Origin: CALKZN01 sp050633785
GTDB taxonomy: Bacteria > Pseudomonadota > Gammaproteobacteria > Arenicellales > Arenicellaceae
Length of the DNA stretch: 64,000 nt
NCBI GenBank assembly: GCA_050633785.1
Contig: JBOEHE010000001.1
Location: 50,535-114,534 of the forward strand
Direction: 5' to 3'
Positions 33,265-43,527 of the stretch are shown here, one piece after another; the first letter of the stretch is position 1, and each line of letters begins with the position of its first letter. The notes under the pieces are model-generated. The model worked only from the letters and a program-made list of their open reading frames with translations, was not told the DNA's origin and did no database searches. The position numbers and the translations under genes were made by a program.

Positions 33265-35952
33265 ATGGCCATTGCGAGAAACAGCCTGTTCAAGCCCAAT
33301 CAGTTCGCCCATGAATTAGCCAACACTTCTACACCATTACCCTTATTCAAGGCGGCGCTTGAAAACACCCGTAATGAACTGAAAAAACAGTATTTTGCCG
33401 GCACTAGCGCTGGCGACATCATCCAAGGCCTGACCTGGTTTATGGACCAACTACTTATCCAGGCATGGAATCTGCACAGCGAACAATTACCCGACAAAGC
33501 CGTCATTGCTCTGGTGGCTGTAGGTGGTTACGGGCGTGGAGAACTACACCCCTACTCCGACATTGACATCCAAATCCTGCTAGAAAAGGATCATTATGAT
33601 CAATTTCAAGAGTTCACTGAAATTTTTGTACGTTTCTTATGGGACATAGGTCTGGATGTTGGCCACAGCGTCCGCTCAATAAAAGATTGTGTCAAAGAGT
33701 CGAAACAAGACATCACCGTAATGACCAATTTATTGGAATCTCGATATCTTATAGGAGATAAAGACCTGGTCGTCAAAATGGATGAAAAAATTCGCCACCC
33801 CCGGGTCTGGCCAGCCGATAAATTCTTTGCCGGAAAATTGCAGGAACAAATTGATCGCCATGCATCATTTAATGATACAGCCTACAATTTGGAACCCAAT
33901 ATAAAAGAAGGCCCTGGAGGGATGCGCGATTTGCAAACCATATTATGGATTTACAATCGCCGCTTCGCCTGTCGTAACTACAAGGACATAAAGCAGCAAG
34001 GTTTTTTACGGGACCAGGGAATTCACAACTTTATCCGCAACCGTAACATCTTATGGAAGCTGCGATTGGGCCTGCATTTTCTAAGTAATCGTCGTGAAGA
34101 CCGCCTCCTGTTTGACCACCAACGCGTTCTGGCAACGCAATATGGCTACATCGACAATGATCAAAACCTGGCAGTCGAACAGCTGATGAAACGTTATTAT
34201 CGCACCGTCAAAGACATTAGCCTGCAAAACGAATTACTGCTTGAACGCTACCGACTTGAGACGATGAACACGCGTGCTCGCAAAGCAAAACCCAAGGTCA
34301 TTAACAAACGCTTTCAAGTGCGCGACAACATGATTGAAATAGTTGATGAATCAGTTTTTGCAAAGTCACCATATGCTTTACTGGAAATTTTTCTGCTAAT
34401 GCAAATGCATCAAGTTAACTATATGCATCCGGACACGATTCGAGCCATACGCTACAACCTGCACTTAATCAACGGCAAGTTTCGCAAAGACATTCGTTGC
34501 ATAAGTTTGTTCATCGAAATATTTCGCCACAACTCAGGCTTGACCCACACTTTGAGGCGAATGAACAACTACGGCGTTCTCGGGGCTTACATACCAGCAT
34601 TTGGCAACATCGTCGGTCAGATGCAACACGATTTATTTCACGTATATACTGTAGATGCCCACACATTGATGGTTATCCGCAATTTACGTCGCCTGACGAC
34701 CCATCCAGAAGAATTCCCATTGGCAAGCCGCATCCTTAATCGCCTGTACAAACCAGAACGATTGTATCTTGGCGCATTATTTCACGATATAGCCAAGGGT
34801 CGCGGCGGCGACCATTCAGAGCTAGGCACTGTTGATGCAGTCAATTTCTGCCTGCATCACAAAATGAGTGACTATGACGCCAAGCTGGTTGGCTGGTTAG
34901 TCAAACAGCACTTGTATATGTCACACTTTTCACAACGCCGAGATATCAGTGACCCTGACGTTATCCGTGAATTTATTAATGTCATTGGCGATGAAGAACA
35001 CTTGGACAATCTGTATCTGCTCACCATGGCAGATATTCGTGGCACCAGCCCTAAAGTATGGAATGCATGGAAAGGACAATTATTAAAGGATCTGCACACA
35101 GCAGCCAGACGCATGTTGCGCCAGGGAGAAGCCAAGCCTATCGACATAAAAGAGCATGTCGAAGATGACAAAAAGCTTGCTTTGCAACAGCTTCGGGAAA
35201 CAGATATTGCTATCGACAATGTACAGCATTTCTGGAACACACTGGACGATGATTATTTCGTACGCTACACCCCCGACGACATTGTCTGGCAAATAACCAC
35301 CATAGATCAACATTCGATACTCGGCATTCCCATTATCGCAGGCCGTTATAACGCCAATCTCGAGGCCAATCACTTTTTTGTATTTGCTGCTGAGACCAAT
35401 TGGTTGCTCAGCGAAGTCACTGGAGCTTTTGAACAAGCTGATGTGGACATCATTGAGGCTAAAATAAATAGCACCAGCGCTGGCTTTGGCTTATACACTT
35501 TCACCTGTGTAGTCCCAGAAACGGACCTCGCCAACGAACCACAATACATGAACCACTTAGTACGGGAGTTACGCAACAGCATATTATTCGGGCAAAATAA
35601 TCGCAATTTTAACCGCAGTTTTATTTCAAGAGCCTTAAAACACTTTCCAATTAAAGCCTCGGTCTACTTTATTAATAACAATGAACACCACACCATCATG
35701 GAAGTCATTGCCCAGAACCAACCGGGCTTGTTACATAAGGTTGCACTGTGCCTATTGAAAAATAATATTCGTTTGATCAATGCACGAATTGCCACATTCG
35801 GAGAAAGAGCAGAAGATGTTTTCTTCATCTGCATGCGTGATGGCAGCACTGTCACCGACCCTGAATTACTCAGCACCATCGATAAGAGCATTTGCGACGT
35901 CCTGAACAATGATTCTACCGAAAATGCAATTACGCATAGCGCTGCCAGCTAA
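33265..35952 (+). CDS. glnD: Bifunctional PII uridylyltransferase/uridylyl-removing enzyme
   Basis: GlnD senses glutamine and modifies PII proteins to control nitrogen assimilation. The 895-aa protein is full length: nucleotidyltransferase domain with GGYGRGELHPYSDIDIQ (about residue 90), a helical linker, an HD domain with LFHDIAKGRGGDHSELG (about 505), and two C-terminal ACT domains (FVFAAETNWLLSEVTGAFEQ and IMEVIAQNQPGLLHKVAL). All catalytic motifs are intact. It is packed against map, as in other gammaproteobacteria. Confidence 0.97.
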   Translation: MAIARNSLFKPNQFAHELANTSTPLPLFKAALENTRNELKKQYFAGTSAGDIIQGLTWFMDQLLIQAWNLHSEQLPDKAVIALVAVGGYGRGELHPYSDIDIQILLEKDHYDQFQEFTEIFVRFLWDIGLDVGHSVRSIKDCVKESKQDITVMTNLLESRYLIGDKDLVVKMDEKIRHPRVWPADKFFAGKLQEQIDRHASFNDTAYNLEPNIKEGPGGMRDLQTILWIYNRRFACRNYKDIKQQGFLRDQGIHNFIRNRNILWKLRLGLHFLSNRREDRLLFDHQRVLATQYGYIDNDQNLAVEQLMKRYYRTVKDISLQNELLLERYRLETMNTRARKAKPKVINKRFQVRDNMIEIVDESVFAKSPYALLEIFLLMQMHQVNYMHPDTIRAIRYNLHLINGKFRKDIRCISLFIEIFRHNSGLTHTLRRMNNYGVLGAYIPAFGNIVGQMQHDLFHVYTVDAHTLMVIRNLRRLTTHPEEFPLASRILNRLYKPERLYLGALFHDIAKGRGGDHSELGTVDAVNFCLHHKMSDYDAKLVGWLVKQHLYMSHFSQRRDISDPDVIREFINVIGDEEHLDNLYLLTMADIRGTSPKVWNAWKGQLLKDLHTAARRMLRQGEAKPIDIKEHVEDDKKLALQQLRETDIAIDNVQHFWNTLDDDYFVRYTPDDIVWQITTIDQHSILGIPIIAGRYNANLEANHFFVFAAETNWLLSEVTGAFEQADVDIIEAKINSTSAGFGLYTFTCVVPETDLANEPQYMNHLVRELRNSILFGQNNRNFNRSFISRALKHFPIKASVYFINNNEHHTIMEVIAQNQPGLLHKVALCLLKNNIRLINARIATFGERAEDVFFICMRDGSTVTDPELLSTIDKSICDVLNNDSTENAITHSAAS

Positions 35953-36000
35953 CTTGTTGGATAATCCCACCATTCCTGTAAACCAATAGATCATATAATT

Positions 36001-36819
36001 ATGTCATTACAAACCATTATCGAAGCTGCGTTCGAAAACCGCAGCAGCATCAACCCGAGCAATGCCACAGCTGAAGTAAAAGAAGCGGTTATAGATACTA
36101 TTGATCAATTAGATCGAGGTATCGTTCGCGTTGCGGAAAAAATAGACGGCGAGTGGGTAGTCAATCAATGGCTGAAAAAAGCAGTTTTGCTTTCTTTTGC
36201 TATTCGTGACAACAGCATTATGGATGGCGCTGAAACCAACTATTTCGACAAAGTCCCCTCTAAATTCGCTGACTACGACGAAGCTCGTTTTCGTCAGGAT
36301 GGCTTTCGAGTTGTTCCACCTGCAGCCGTTCGTAAAGGCTCCTATATTGCTTCAGGCGCGGTATTGATGCCCAGTTATGTCAATATCGGAGCCTACGTTG
36401 ACAGTGGAACAATGGTAGATACCTGGGCAACTGTTGGCTCTTGCGCGCAAATTGGCAAAAATGTTCATCTATCTGGTGGCGTTGGTATCGGCGGCGTACT
36501 GGAACCCATTCAGGCTGGGCCAGTGATCATTGAAGACGATTGTTTTATCGGCGCCCGCAGTGAAATTGTTGAAGGCGTTATCGTTGAAGAAGGCTCTGTT
36601 ATCTCTATGGGCGTTTACATTGGCCAAAGCACAAAAATTCTTGATCGTGCTACTGGTGAAGTAACCTATGGACGCATCCCAGCCGGTTCCGTGGTCGTCT
36701 CTGGATCGATTCCGGCCAAAGATGGTTCTCACAGCCTGTATTGTGCTGTGATTGTCAAAAAGGTTGATGCAAAAACCCGCTCTAAAACGGGCCTGAATGA
36801 ACTACTTCGCGTCGATTAA
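36001..36819 (+). CDS. dapD: Tetrahydrodipicolinate N-succinyltransferase
   Basis: DapD succinylates tetrahydrodipicolinate in the succinylase branch of lysine/diaminopimelate synthesis. The 272-aa protein has the N-terminal helical domain and a left-handed beta helix with hexapeptide repeats; VPPAAVRKGSYIASGAVLMP and GGVGIGGVLEPIQA are family signatures. Next in the pathway, dapE, starts 31 bases later; dapA is also in this window. Confidence 0.97.
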   Translation: MSLQTIIEAAFENRSSINPSNATAEVKEAVIDTIDQLDRGIVRVAEKIDGEWVVNQWLKKAVLLSFAIRDNSIMDGAETNYFDKVPSKFADYDEARFRQDGFRVVPPAAVRKGSYIASGAVLMPSYVNIGAYVDSGTMVDTWATVGSCAQIGKNVHLSGGVGIGGVLEPIQAGPVIIEDDCFIGARSEIVEGVIVEEGSVISMGVYIGQSTKILDRATGEVTYGRIPAGSVVVSGSIPAKDGSHSLYCAVIVKKVDAKTRSKTGLNELLRVD

Positions 36820-36850
36820 TTACTTACAATACAATAATAGTACCAGTTTT

Positions 36851-38011
36851 ATGCAAAACCCGACTCTTGAGCTCGCAAAACAACTTATCAGCCAGCGCTC
36901 CGTTACTCCTGATGACGCACTCTGCCAGACAATAATGGCAGAACGACTCGAGAATCTCGGGTTCAACATAGAACACATGCCATTTGGTGAGGGCACTGAA
37001 CGTGTCGCCAACCTCTGGGCTCGGCGTGGTACAGCCGAACCCTTACTGGTTTTCGCCGGACACACCGATGTCGTTCCTGCAGGTGATCTTGCTGGTTGGA
37101 ATACCGACCCATTCATCCCTATTGAAAAGAACGGGGTGCTTTACGGTCGAGGCGCAGCCGACATGAAGAGTTCCCTGGCCGCCTTCATCACAGCGATTGA
37201 AGACTTTGTTTCCCAACATCCAGATCATGCTGGCTCCATTGCTCTTCTGATTACATCTGATGAAGAAGGCATCGCAAAATATGGCACAGTAAAAGTTATC
37301 GAAACACTCCAGGCTCGCCAGGAAGAAATAGACTACTGCATTGTTGGGGAACCAAGCTCAACCAATGTTCTGGGAGATGTCATCAAAAATGGACGGCGCG
37401 GGTCACTGGGTTGCGTTTTAACCCTGAACGGCAAACAAGGACATGTTGCCTACCCACATCTGGCAAACAACCCTATTCATTATTGCGGGACTGTTATTGA
37501 AAAACTAACAGCCATTGAATGGGATCAAGGCAATAAATATTTCCCGCCAACATCCTTTCAAATTTCCAATATCAACTCAGGAACAGGCGCGACCAACGTC
37601 ATCCCAGGATCAGCTATTCTTACTTTCAACTTTCGCTTTTCGACAGAGATCACTGACGAACACATTCGCTCCACAGTAGAATCCTTATTAACCAGAACAC
37701 TTGAAAATACAGGAATCACCTATGAGACCGACTGGCATTTATCAGGCCAACCATTCATCACCGGGCACGGCGAATTGGTCAATGCATGCGTAAATGCCAT
37801 CAAATCAGAACTTAATATTGAAACCAAATTATCTACCGCAGGTGGGACATCAGATGGGCGCTTCATTGCCCCAACTGGAGCAGAAGTTGTTGAGTTAGGC
37901 CCAGTCAATGCCTCTATCCACCAAATAAACGAGAATGTGGAAATAGAAGCATTACAAGGCTTATCCAATACGTACAGAGCCGTATTGGAAAATCTGTTAT
38001 TGGAGTCCTAA
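36851..38011 (+). CDS. dapE: Succinyl-diaminopimelate desuccinylase
   Basis: DapE, an M20 zinc peptidase, releases LL-diaminopimelate from its succinyl form. From ATG 36851 the product is 386 aa (usual 375-380). The metal and catalytic residues appear in FAGHTDVVPAGD, YGRGAADMKSSLAAF, TSDEEGIAKYGT and near the C-terminus STAGGTSDGRFI. The upstream in-frame ATG at 36797 lies inside dapD and is unlikely. A perfect hairpin follows the stop. Confidence 0.96.
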   Translation: MQNPTLELAKQLISQRSVTPDDALCQTIMAERLENLGFNIEHMPFGEGTERVANLWARRGTAEPLLVFAGHTDVVPAGDLAGWNTDPFIPIEKNGVLYGRGAADMKSSLAAFITAIEDFVSQHPDHAGSIALLITSDEEGIAKYGTVKVIETLQARQEEIDYCIVGEPSSTNVLGDVIKNGRRGSLGCVLTLNGKQGHVAYPHLANNPIHYCGTVIEKLTAIEWDQGNKYFPPTSFQISNINSGTGATNVIPGSAILTFNFRFSTEITDEHIRSTVESLLTRTLENTGITYETDWHLSGQPFITGHGELVNACVNAIKSELNIETKLSTAGGTSDGRFIAPTGAEVVELGPVNASIHQINENVEIEALQGLSNTYRAVLENLLLES

Positions 38012-38018
38012 TATCAAG

Positions 38019-38038
38019 GTCTGGCTATATAGCCAGAC
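38019..38038. terminator. Palindromic hairpin between dapE and a convergent gene
   Basis: GTCTGGCTATATAGCCAGAC is a perfect 20-base palindrome placed between the convergent ends of dapE and the small secreted-protein gene. It lacks a strong T tract in either direction, but its place suggests a bidirectional terminator. Confidence 0.55.
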
Positions 38039-38045
38039 AGCTATT

Positions 38046-38384
38046 CTATCGATTTAATTCCAACTTCAAGCTGTCTTTGCCGAAGCCATGCAGCGCAATA
38101 TTATTTTCGAAAGTAACGAAAAAATCATCATATTGCCATTCAGTTATAGGAGGACGCTTAGCATTAAAGCCACCAACCGGCCCTTTAATGCTAACTGGTT
38201 CACCATAGATAGCTTTAATTTGAGCCTTAGTTTTTCCACGGACATCATATCCAGCAGCTGCCGCCTGAGTAGTCGCTGCCAAGGCAATGCTGAATAACAC
38301 AGCGCACGAAATCGACTTCAGCTTCCCGCCATGAAAAGCACGAATAGTTGTTGCACCTGTCAATCGTTGTATTAGTTGTTTCAT
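38046..38384 (-). CDS. Small secreted protein, possibly BamE/SmpA-like
   Basis: A 112-aa protein with a positively charged N-terminus and hydrophobic signal segment ending ATTQAAAA (about residue 43). The mature part of about 70 residues reads KTKAQIKAIYGEPVSIKGP and ITEWQYDDFFVTFENN. The pattern of a 'T-K-x-x-I-x-x-x-Y-G-x-P' helix followed by 'W-x-Y-D-x-F' strands recalls the BamE/SmpA-like fold of small periplasmic proteins. This is a fold-level guess; the function is unknown. Confidence 0.65.
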   Translation of the reverse strand: MKQLIQRLTGATTIRAFHGGKLKSISCAVLFSIALAATTQAAAAGYDVRGKTKAQIKAIYGEPVSIKGPVGGFNAKRPPITEWQYDDFFVTFENNIALHGFGKDSLKLELNR

Positions 38385-38502
38385 GTTATATCCTCGCTAT
38401 AGCTTCCAACCGACCCTTATTTGAACAACATGATATAAAACAATCGACTACAAAGACAAGCATTGCCTGTTTTTTTTCTAAATCTCCCCCAAAACCAGCA
38501 TC

Positions 38503-39423
38503 TCACTCCATTAGATCAACATCCGCCAATTCCAGCTCAGGCCTCTCATCCAAACCCAACAAATCCAGCATTTTATCCTCGAACATACACGCCAACTTAT
38601 GACAACCCGATGAATTAGGATGCCCTTCATTAAACCAATCCTCATCACTCAACGCATCACGACTATCAATAAGATGGACATTGCTATAATTAGCCGACAA
38701 GGCATTTAAACGCGTATGAAATTCATCTATGACCGCTTTCGCTATTTCCGTCATTACTGCCTTATGATCAACACCGGGCAAATCAACCGGATTGACCCCT
38801 ACTTTTCCACCTTCTGATAGCTTCTGACTTAAAGGTTTTTCTACATAATCGTCATTTGTAGGTCGCAAATAGGAGTAAGAATACGTCAGAACATGGCATT
38901 CAGGGTGGTGCGCCTGCACGTGGTCAAATATATTCTTATATTGATCAATCACCTTCACCAACAAATCATTTTTATAATAATCAGCCAGATATTCAGCACC
39001 TGATCTGCCTGGTTCGTTCGGATCAACGGCTCTGACAATTTGTTCCATTCCCCCACGATGGCTGCGCAAAATGTCGTTACCGCCTCCAGAAATAAGCAGG
39101 AAATGAGGGTTTTCTGCTGCCAGAGCATCAACCACATCGCCATGAAGGTCTCCATTAGCGTCCTTATGCACAAAATCGAGCAGATCATCGCCTGGGTAGC
39201 CAGCACTGAACACTGCATAGGGAGAATTAGCCATGAAAATCAACTGATTAATGACATCGGTTAATAGCGGCATCAATGGAAAATGGAACCACGAATCACC
39301 CTCAGAGACTATTTTTATTGGATTTTTATATAATTCAAGATTATTCCGGTAATTAGAGTCGCGTATCTGCTTACTCACTTTGACCATTAGTTTAACTGCT
39401 TGTTTACTGGAAATCAGACCCAT
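38503..39423 (-). CDS. SGNH/GDSL-family hydrolase
   Basis: A protein of about 306 aa with the hydrolase blocks in order: SEGDSWFHFP (nucleophile Ser in GDSW), GYPGDDLLDF, SGGGNDILR (oxyanion Gly/Asn) and the C-terminal WFNEGHPNSSGCHKLA (catalytic Asp/His region, DxxH variant). No signal peptide is obvious. Three possible starts (GTG 39429, ATG 39426, ATG 39423) follow a G-rich ribosome site; I use the last. The substrate is not predictable; family members are lipases, esterases or acetyl-esterases. It stands alone between unrelated genes. Confidence 0.8.
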   Translation of the reverse strand: MGLISSKQAVKLMVKVSKQIRDSNYRNNLELYKNPIKIVSEGDSWFHFPLMPLLTDVINQLIFMANSPYAVFSAGYPGDDLLDFVHKDANGDLHGDVVDALAAENPHFLLISGGGNDILRSHRGGMEQIVRAVDPNEPGRSGAEYLADYYKNDLLVKVIDQYKNIFDHVQAHHPECHVLTYSYSYLRPTNDDYVEKPLSQKLSEGGKVGVNPVDLPGVDHKAVMTEIAKAVIDEFHTRLNALSANYSNVHLIDSRDALSDEDWFNEGHPNSSGCHKLACMFEDKMLDLLGLDERPELELADVDLME

Positions 39424-39571
39424 CATCACCCCCCTATCAAGGATTCAGCTTTAATTATAAGATGATCTAGATCTTAGTAGCGACGTTAACATTACGCAAT
39501 GTCAATAAACTTGCATTTGCAATAATTCAATAGACAACTACCTGCAGACAAGCCATAAAAAATATCGTAAC

Positions 39572-40486
39572 TCAAGTATCTTTGCCACTTTCAGATGCCG
39601 CATGCATGACTCGCACTTCATCTAACAACCACTGTCTGAATACTGTAAATGCCTCGCGTTGCTTTATAGTTTCAGTATATAAAAGATGGAAGCCAAAGCC
39701 TTCCAACTGAATATCGAAAGGCTCTACCAGCTTATTATTCTTTATATCCTCTTCAAGCAATTGATTGGCCAACACAAAACCATATCCATCGATTGCTGAC
39801 TGGACCCGCACATTAGGATCAACAATAACCGGCCCAGCTCCTGCCCCTAATTCACTTAAACCAGCCTTCACCAACCACTCTTTCCAACCATCATTGCCAG
39901 CCTGATCATGAAGAAAGACCTGTTTCTTCAAGTCTTTGAGTTGACGAACTGGTTGTTCGCCATTAATCAATGACGGTGAACACAGCGCAATCATTGGCGA
40001 AGCGAATAAAAGCTCTGATTCGGTATTTTTCCAATCACCTTTGCCCCAACGTATTGCCACATCCACCTCAGAAATCTCAAAACCAGGATCATTCACTGAG
40101 TGTTTCAATCTAAGTGCTACCTCAGGGTGTTTATATAAAAAGTCTCCCAAGCGACGGGTTAACCATCGCGTTGCAAAAAATGTGCTGACCGCAACCGTCA
40201 ACACTGTCTGAAATCTGTCTGGGGAGATGGAAACCACCTCGTCTTCCAATTCTCGAAATTGCCGATGAACAACTCGAAACAAGCGCTCCCCGGCCTGAGT
40301 CAGTTTTATTTGCCTGACACCACGCTTGAACAATGCAATATTGAGTTTTTCTTCCAGCTGTTTAATTTGATAACTGATGGCCCCTTGAGTTACAAACAGT
40401 TCTTTTGCAGCCGCAGTAAAACTCTGTTGGCGGGCAGCAGATTCGAACGCTCTAAGCGCTTTAAGTGGAGGTAGTTGCTCAAACAT
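39572..40486 (-). CDS. LysR-family regulator, GcvA-like
   Basis: A 304-aa LysR regulator whose start LPPLKALRAFESAARQQSF followed by TQGAISYQIKQLEEKLN is characteristic of the GcvA subgroup (glycine cleavage regulator in E. coli). The C-terminal effector domain contains the typical AIRWGKGDW segment. It is divergent from the fatty acid hydroxylase gene across a 193-base AT-rich gap. GcvA-like proteins are numerous, so control of glycine cleavage should not be assumed; the nearby GcvT-related dmdA-like gene is intriguing but 4.5 kb away. Confidence 0.87.
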   Translation of the reverse strand: MFEQLPPLKALRAFESAARQQSFTAAAKELFVTQGAISYQIKQLEEKLNIALFKRGVRQIKLTQAGERLFRVVHRQFRELEDEVVSISPDRFQTVLTVAVSTFFATRWLTRRLGDFLYKHPEVALRLKHSVNDPGFEISEVDVAIRWGKGDWKNTESELLFASPMIALCSPSLINGEQPVRQLKDLKKQVFLHDQAGNDGWKEWLVKAGLSELGAGAGPVIVDPNVRVQSAIDGYGFVLANQLLEEDIKNNKLVEPFDIQLEGFGFHLLYTETIKQREAFTVFRQWLLDEVRVMHAASESGKDT

Positions 40487-40679
40487 GTTTCATTAAAAAA
40501 TTTAATCCATAGTGTAAATAATTTGGTTTGTATACTTATCAAAAATCAATAAACATATAAATATCAGAAACAAAAACATAAATCACACATTAACAAAATT
40601 AATCAAATAACTAAAGAACCCATCAAATCCAGTATAAAAATTTCGAACAACAAACAGAGCAACCACATACCCAAGAGCA

Positions 40680-41690
40680 ATGACAAAGCAGAATCCCCCC
40701 AAACAAAACACACGAAAAAATTGGCATCATCAACCCACATTGCCCATCCAAGTTTCGCCATTATTCATACGACCATTTAAACCTATTGATACCGTAAAAT
40801 GGTATATCCGTTCCTGGTTCCCAGTTTCCGAACGATTGATTATTTTGCTGCTTTCCATTATTTCATGGGCTTACCTCCACCCCTCACTAGAACGTTGCCA
40901 ACAATTCCAGTTGGACTGGGTAGCCCAGATTTTTCTGCGCAACCTGGGGTTAATTTTCCTGGTTGCAGGCGGTCTACATTTGTATCTTTACACATTCAAA
41001 GTTCAGGGAAACAAACGCCAATATGACACTAGACCACTGGCCAAAAACAAGCGCACTTTCACCTTTAACAATCAAGTCATGGACAATATGTTCTGGAGCT
41101 GCGCCAGCGGAGTGACAATCTGGTCGCTCTACGAAGCTTTAATGATGTGGTCAATAGCTAACGGCTATGTTCCAGCGCTGCCTGAATCTGGCTATTTTCT
41201 ATGGATGGCGACCATCATTTTTCTGATTCCTATCTGGGAGACCTTTTATTTTTATTGCATCCACCGTTTACTCCACTGGCCTCCTCTTTATCGTTTTGCC
41301 CACTCGCTACACCATAGAAACACCAATGTTGGACCATGGTCTGGCATGTCTATGCACCCATTTGAACATTTGCTTTTTCTGGGCTCAGCCTGCATTCACT
41401 TTATCATCCCAGCCAATCCTTTATTGATTATATTCCATCTGCAGTATTTCACCTTATCCGCCGCTACAACACATACCGGCTATGAAGCTCTGGCCTGCGA
41501 TGATAAGAGTTTCTTAGCTCTGGGAACCTTCCACCACCAGCTGCATCACCGTTATTTCGACTGTAATTACGGCGGACTGGAAATACCTTGGGATCAATGG
41601 TTTGGCTCCTTCCACGATGGCAGCGAAGAGTCGCATAAAGAGTTTCTAAACAAACGAAAAAAAGCTCTGAAAAACCAACAAGCGAACTGA
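40680..41690 (+). CDS. Membrane fatty acid hydroxylase / sterol desaturase family protein
   Basis: A 336-aa integral membrane di-iron oxygenase. Hydrophobic segments lie at about residues 52-70, 84-105, 140-160, 175-197 and 235-260. The histidine clusters that bind iron are visible: HRLLH, HSLHH, and FHHQLHH in LGTFHHQLHHRYFDCNYGG. The GTFHHxxHH and DxxYGG pattern is typical of ERG3/CarF-like lipid-modifying enzymes. The lipid substrate is unknown. Its start ATG has a weak ribosome site. Divergent from the GcvA-like regulator, which may control it. Confidence 0.87.
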   Translation: MTKQNPPKQNTRKNWHHQPTLPIQVSPLFIRPFKPIDTVKWYIRSWFPVSERLIILLLSIISWAYLHPSLERCQQFQLDWVAQIFLRNLGLIFLVAGGLHLYLYTFKVQGNKRQYDTRPLAKNKRTFTFNNQVMDNMFWSCASGVTIWSLYEALMMWSIANGYVPALPESGYFLWMATIIFLIPIWETFYFYCIHRLLHWPPLYRFAHSLHHRNTNVGPWSGMSMHPFEHLLFLGSACIHFIIPANPLLIIFHLQYFTLSAATTHTGYEALACDDKSFLALGTFHHQLHHRYFDCNYGGLEIPWDQWFGSFHDGSEESHKEFLNKRKKALKNQQAN

Positions 41691-41867
41691 CGGTCAGAAA
41701 AACAGATTCATACCCCCAAATCTCATGACAAATAGCCTGAGAAAGTACACAATTACGAATCAGTACTCTGAATATCTACGAAAAAAATTGCACACGATGC
41801 AAATATTACCGTTATCAATGAAACAGAAAAGGAGCAAAAACTCAGGCAACCATATTGATATCCAAAA

Positions 41868-43527
41868 TCACTTTTCTTCTGCATCATTATTGCACTCGAC
41901 AAGCATGTCTCGCAGTAAAAACTTTTGAATTTTGCCAGTAGAAGTGCGGGGTATTTGAATAAATTCGAACCGCTTTGGAACCTTATAGCGCGCTAACTGC
42001 TCACAACACCAGCTCTGCAACTGCTCTGCTGAAACATCATGACCTTCTTTGCATTCTACAAATGCACATGGTACTTCACCCCATTTTTCATCAGGCATAG
42101 CCACCACCGCTGTAACACTAACCGCCGGATGGCGATATAATACTTCTTCAATTTCAATAGATGAAATATTCTCTCCTCNNGCCTCCTGAAATTATGATGT
42201 CTTTCGAACGATCTTTAAGTTGGATATAGTGGTCTGGATGCATGACACCCAAGTCTCCCGAGTGAAACCAACCACCTTGAAAAGCATCGTCTGTTGCCTT
42301 TTTATTTTTAAGATACCCCTTCATCACAACATTACCTCGAAACATCACCTCACCAATGCTTAGTCCATCCGCTGGTACTGGCTCCAACGTGTCAGGATCA
42401 AGCACAGACAGCTGCTCCAGTGGTAGATATCTCACCCCTTGCCGCGCCTTTAAGCCCGCTTGAGACGAAGCATCTAAATCATCCCATTCTCTATGCCAGT
42501 CGTTAACCACAGCGGGGCCATAGGTTTCGGTTAAACCATAAAGGTGAGTGATATTGAAACCTGAAGACTTCATATCAGCAAGAAGTTTTTCAGGAGGTGC
42601 TGCTGCGGCAGTAAAAAAATCAACAGTGTGCTCTAGAATGCGTTTTTCATCAGCAGACGCAGACATTAGCAAAGACATCACAATTGGCGCACCACACAGA
42701 TGAGTGATGTTATGTTCATCCAGTTCCCTCCAGATAATTTCAGCACGAACCTGTCTTAGGCACACGTGAGTACCGATAATAGCGGACAGTGTCCAAGGAA
42801 AACACCATCCATTGCAATGAAACATCGGCAAAGTCCATAAATAGGTAGAATGCTTTTTCATTGATGTCGTCAAGGCATTACCTAATGCCAATAGATAGGC
42901 ACCTCGGTGGTGTGAAACAACGCCCTTGGGATCTCCGGTAGTGCCTGAAGTATAATTAATTGAGATTGCATCCCACTCATCATTCGGCATTAACCAATCA
43001 AAATGAACATCTCCCTTTGCCAAAAAATCTTCATAAGTGATGTGTGTTGACATGGGGGTAACATAATCAAATTCAGTATCAGTATATTCCACCAACAACG
43101 GTGATATAGACGTCAACTCCAGGGCCTGTAACATCAGAGGCATAAGTTCTCGATCAACAATCACCGCTTTAGATTCTGCATGTTCTAATTGAAACGCTAT
43201 CACAGCAGGGTCAAGTCGCGTGTTGATCGAATGAAGAACCCCGCCACACATGGGTACCCCATAATGACATTCAAGCATGGCAGGGGTGTTTAACAAAAGT
43301 ACTGAAACAGCATTACCCCGGCCAATTCCATATTGAGCTAAGCTTGATGCCAGTTGGCAAGAACGCGCATAAAACTCTGCATAACTGTAATGTGAAGCAC
43401 CATTAATAATGGCGGTGTAATCTGGAAATACACTGGCCGCTCTATGCAAGAAAGTCAGCGGGCTAAGTGGTTGATAATTCGCTGGATTTCGATCCATATC
43501 CATATTATAAGGATTGATCACAGACAT
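41868..43527 (-). CDS. Acyl-CoA ligase (AMP-forming), frame broken only by an NN scaffold join
   Basis: Reading from ATG 43527, residues 1 to about 450 form the N-terminal adenylation domain with the P-loop SINYTSGTTGDPKGVV, the YGLTETYGP motif and SGDLGVMHPD. The frame is lost at 42179-42180 (NN), and the C-terminal domain resumes with VAMPDEKWGEVPCAFVE and the catalytic Lys in STGKIQKFLLRD. Removing seven bases at the join restores SGGENISSIEIEE and a 550-aa enzyme, so the gene is probably intact. The stop of the upstream crotonase-like gene abuts its start. In the dmdA-like cluster it may activate 3-methylthiopropionate (DmdB role), but its subfamily looks closer to general short/medium-chain ligases. 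Confidence 0.85.
42179..42180. other. Assembly gap (NN) at overlapping contig ends
   Basis: The bases CCTC before NN are repeated after it (ctctcctcNNgcctcctgaaatt). Merging the overlap gives ctctcctcctgaaatt, which restores the conserved SGGENIS motif of the ligase. The two contigs therefore overlap and the N run is a placeholder, not missing sequence. Confidence 0.85.

Noticed and set aside
41868..42107. A separate small gene for the C-terminal ligase domain
   Set aside because: It is the displaced C-terminus of the acyl-CoA ligase; the frame break is explained by the NN contig overlap.
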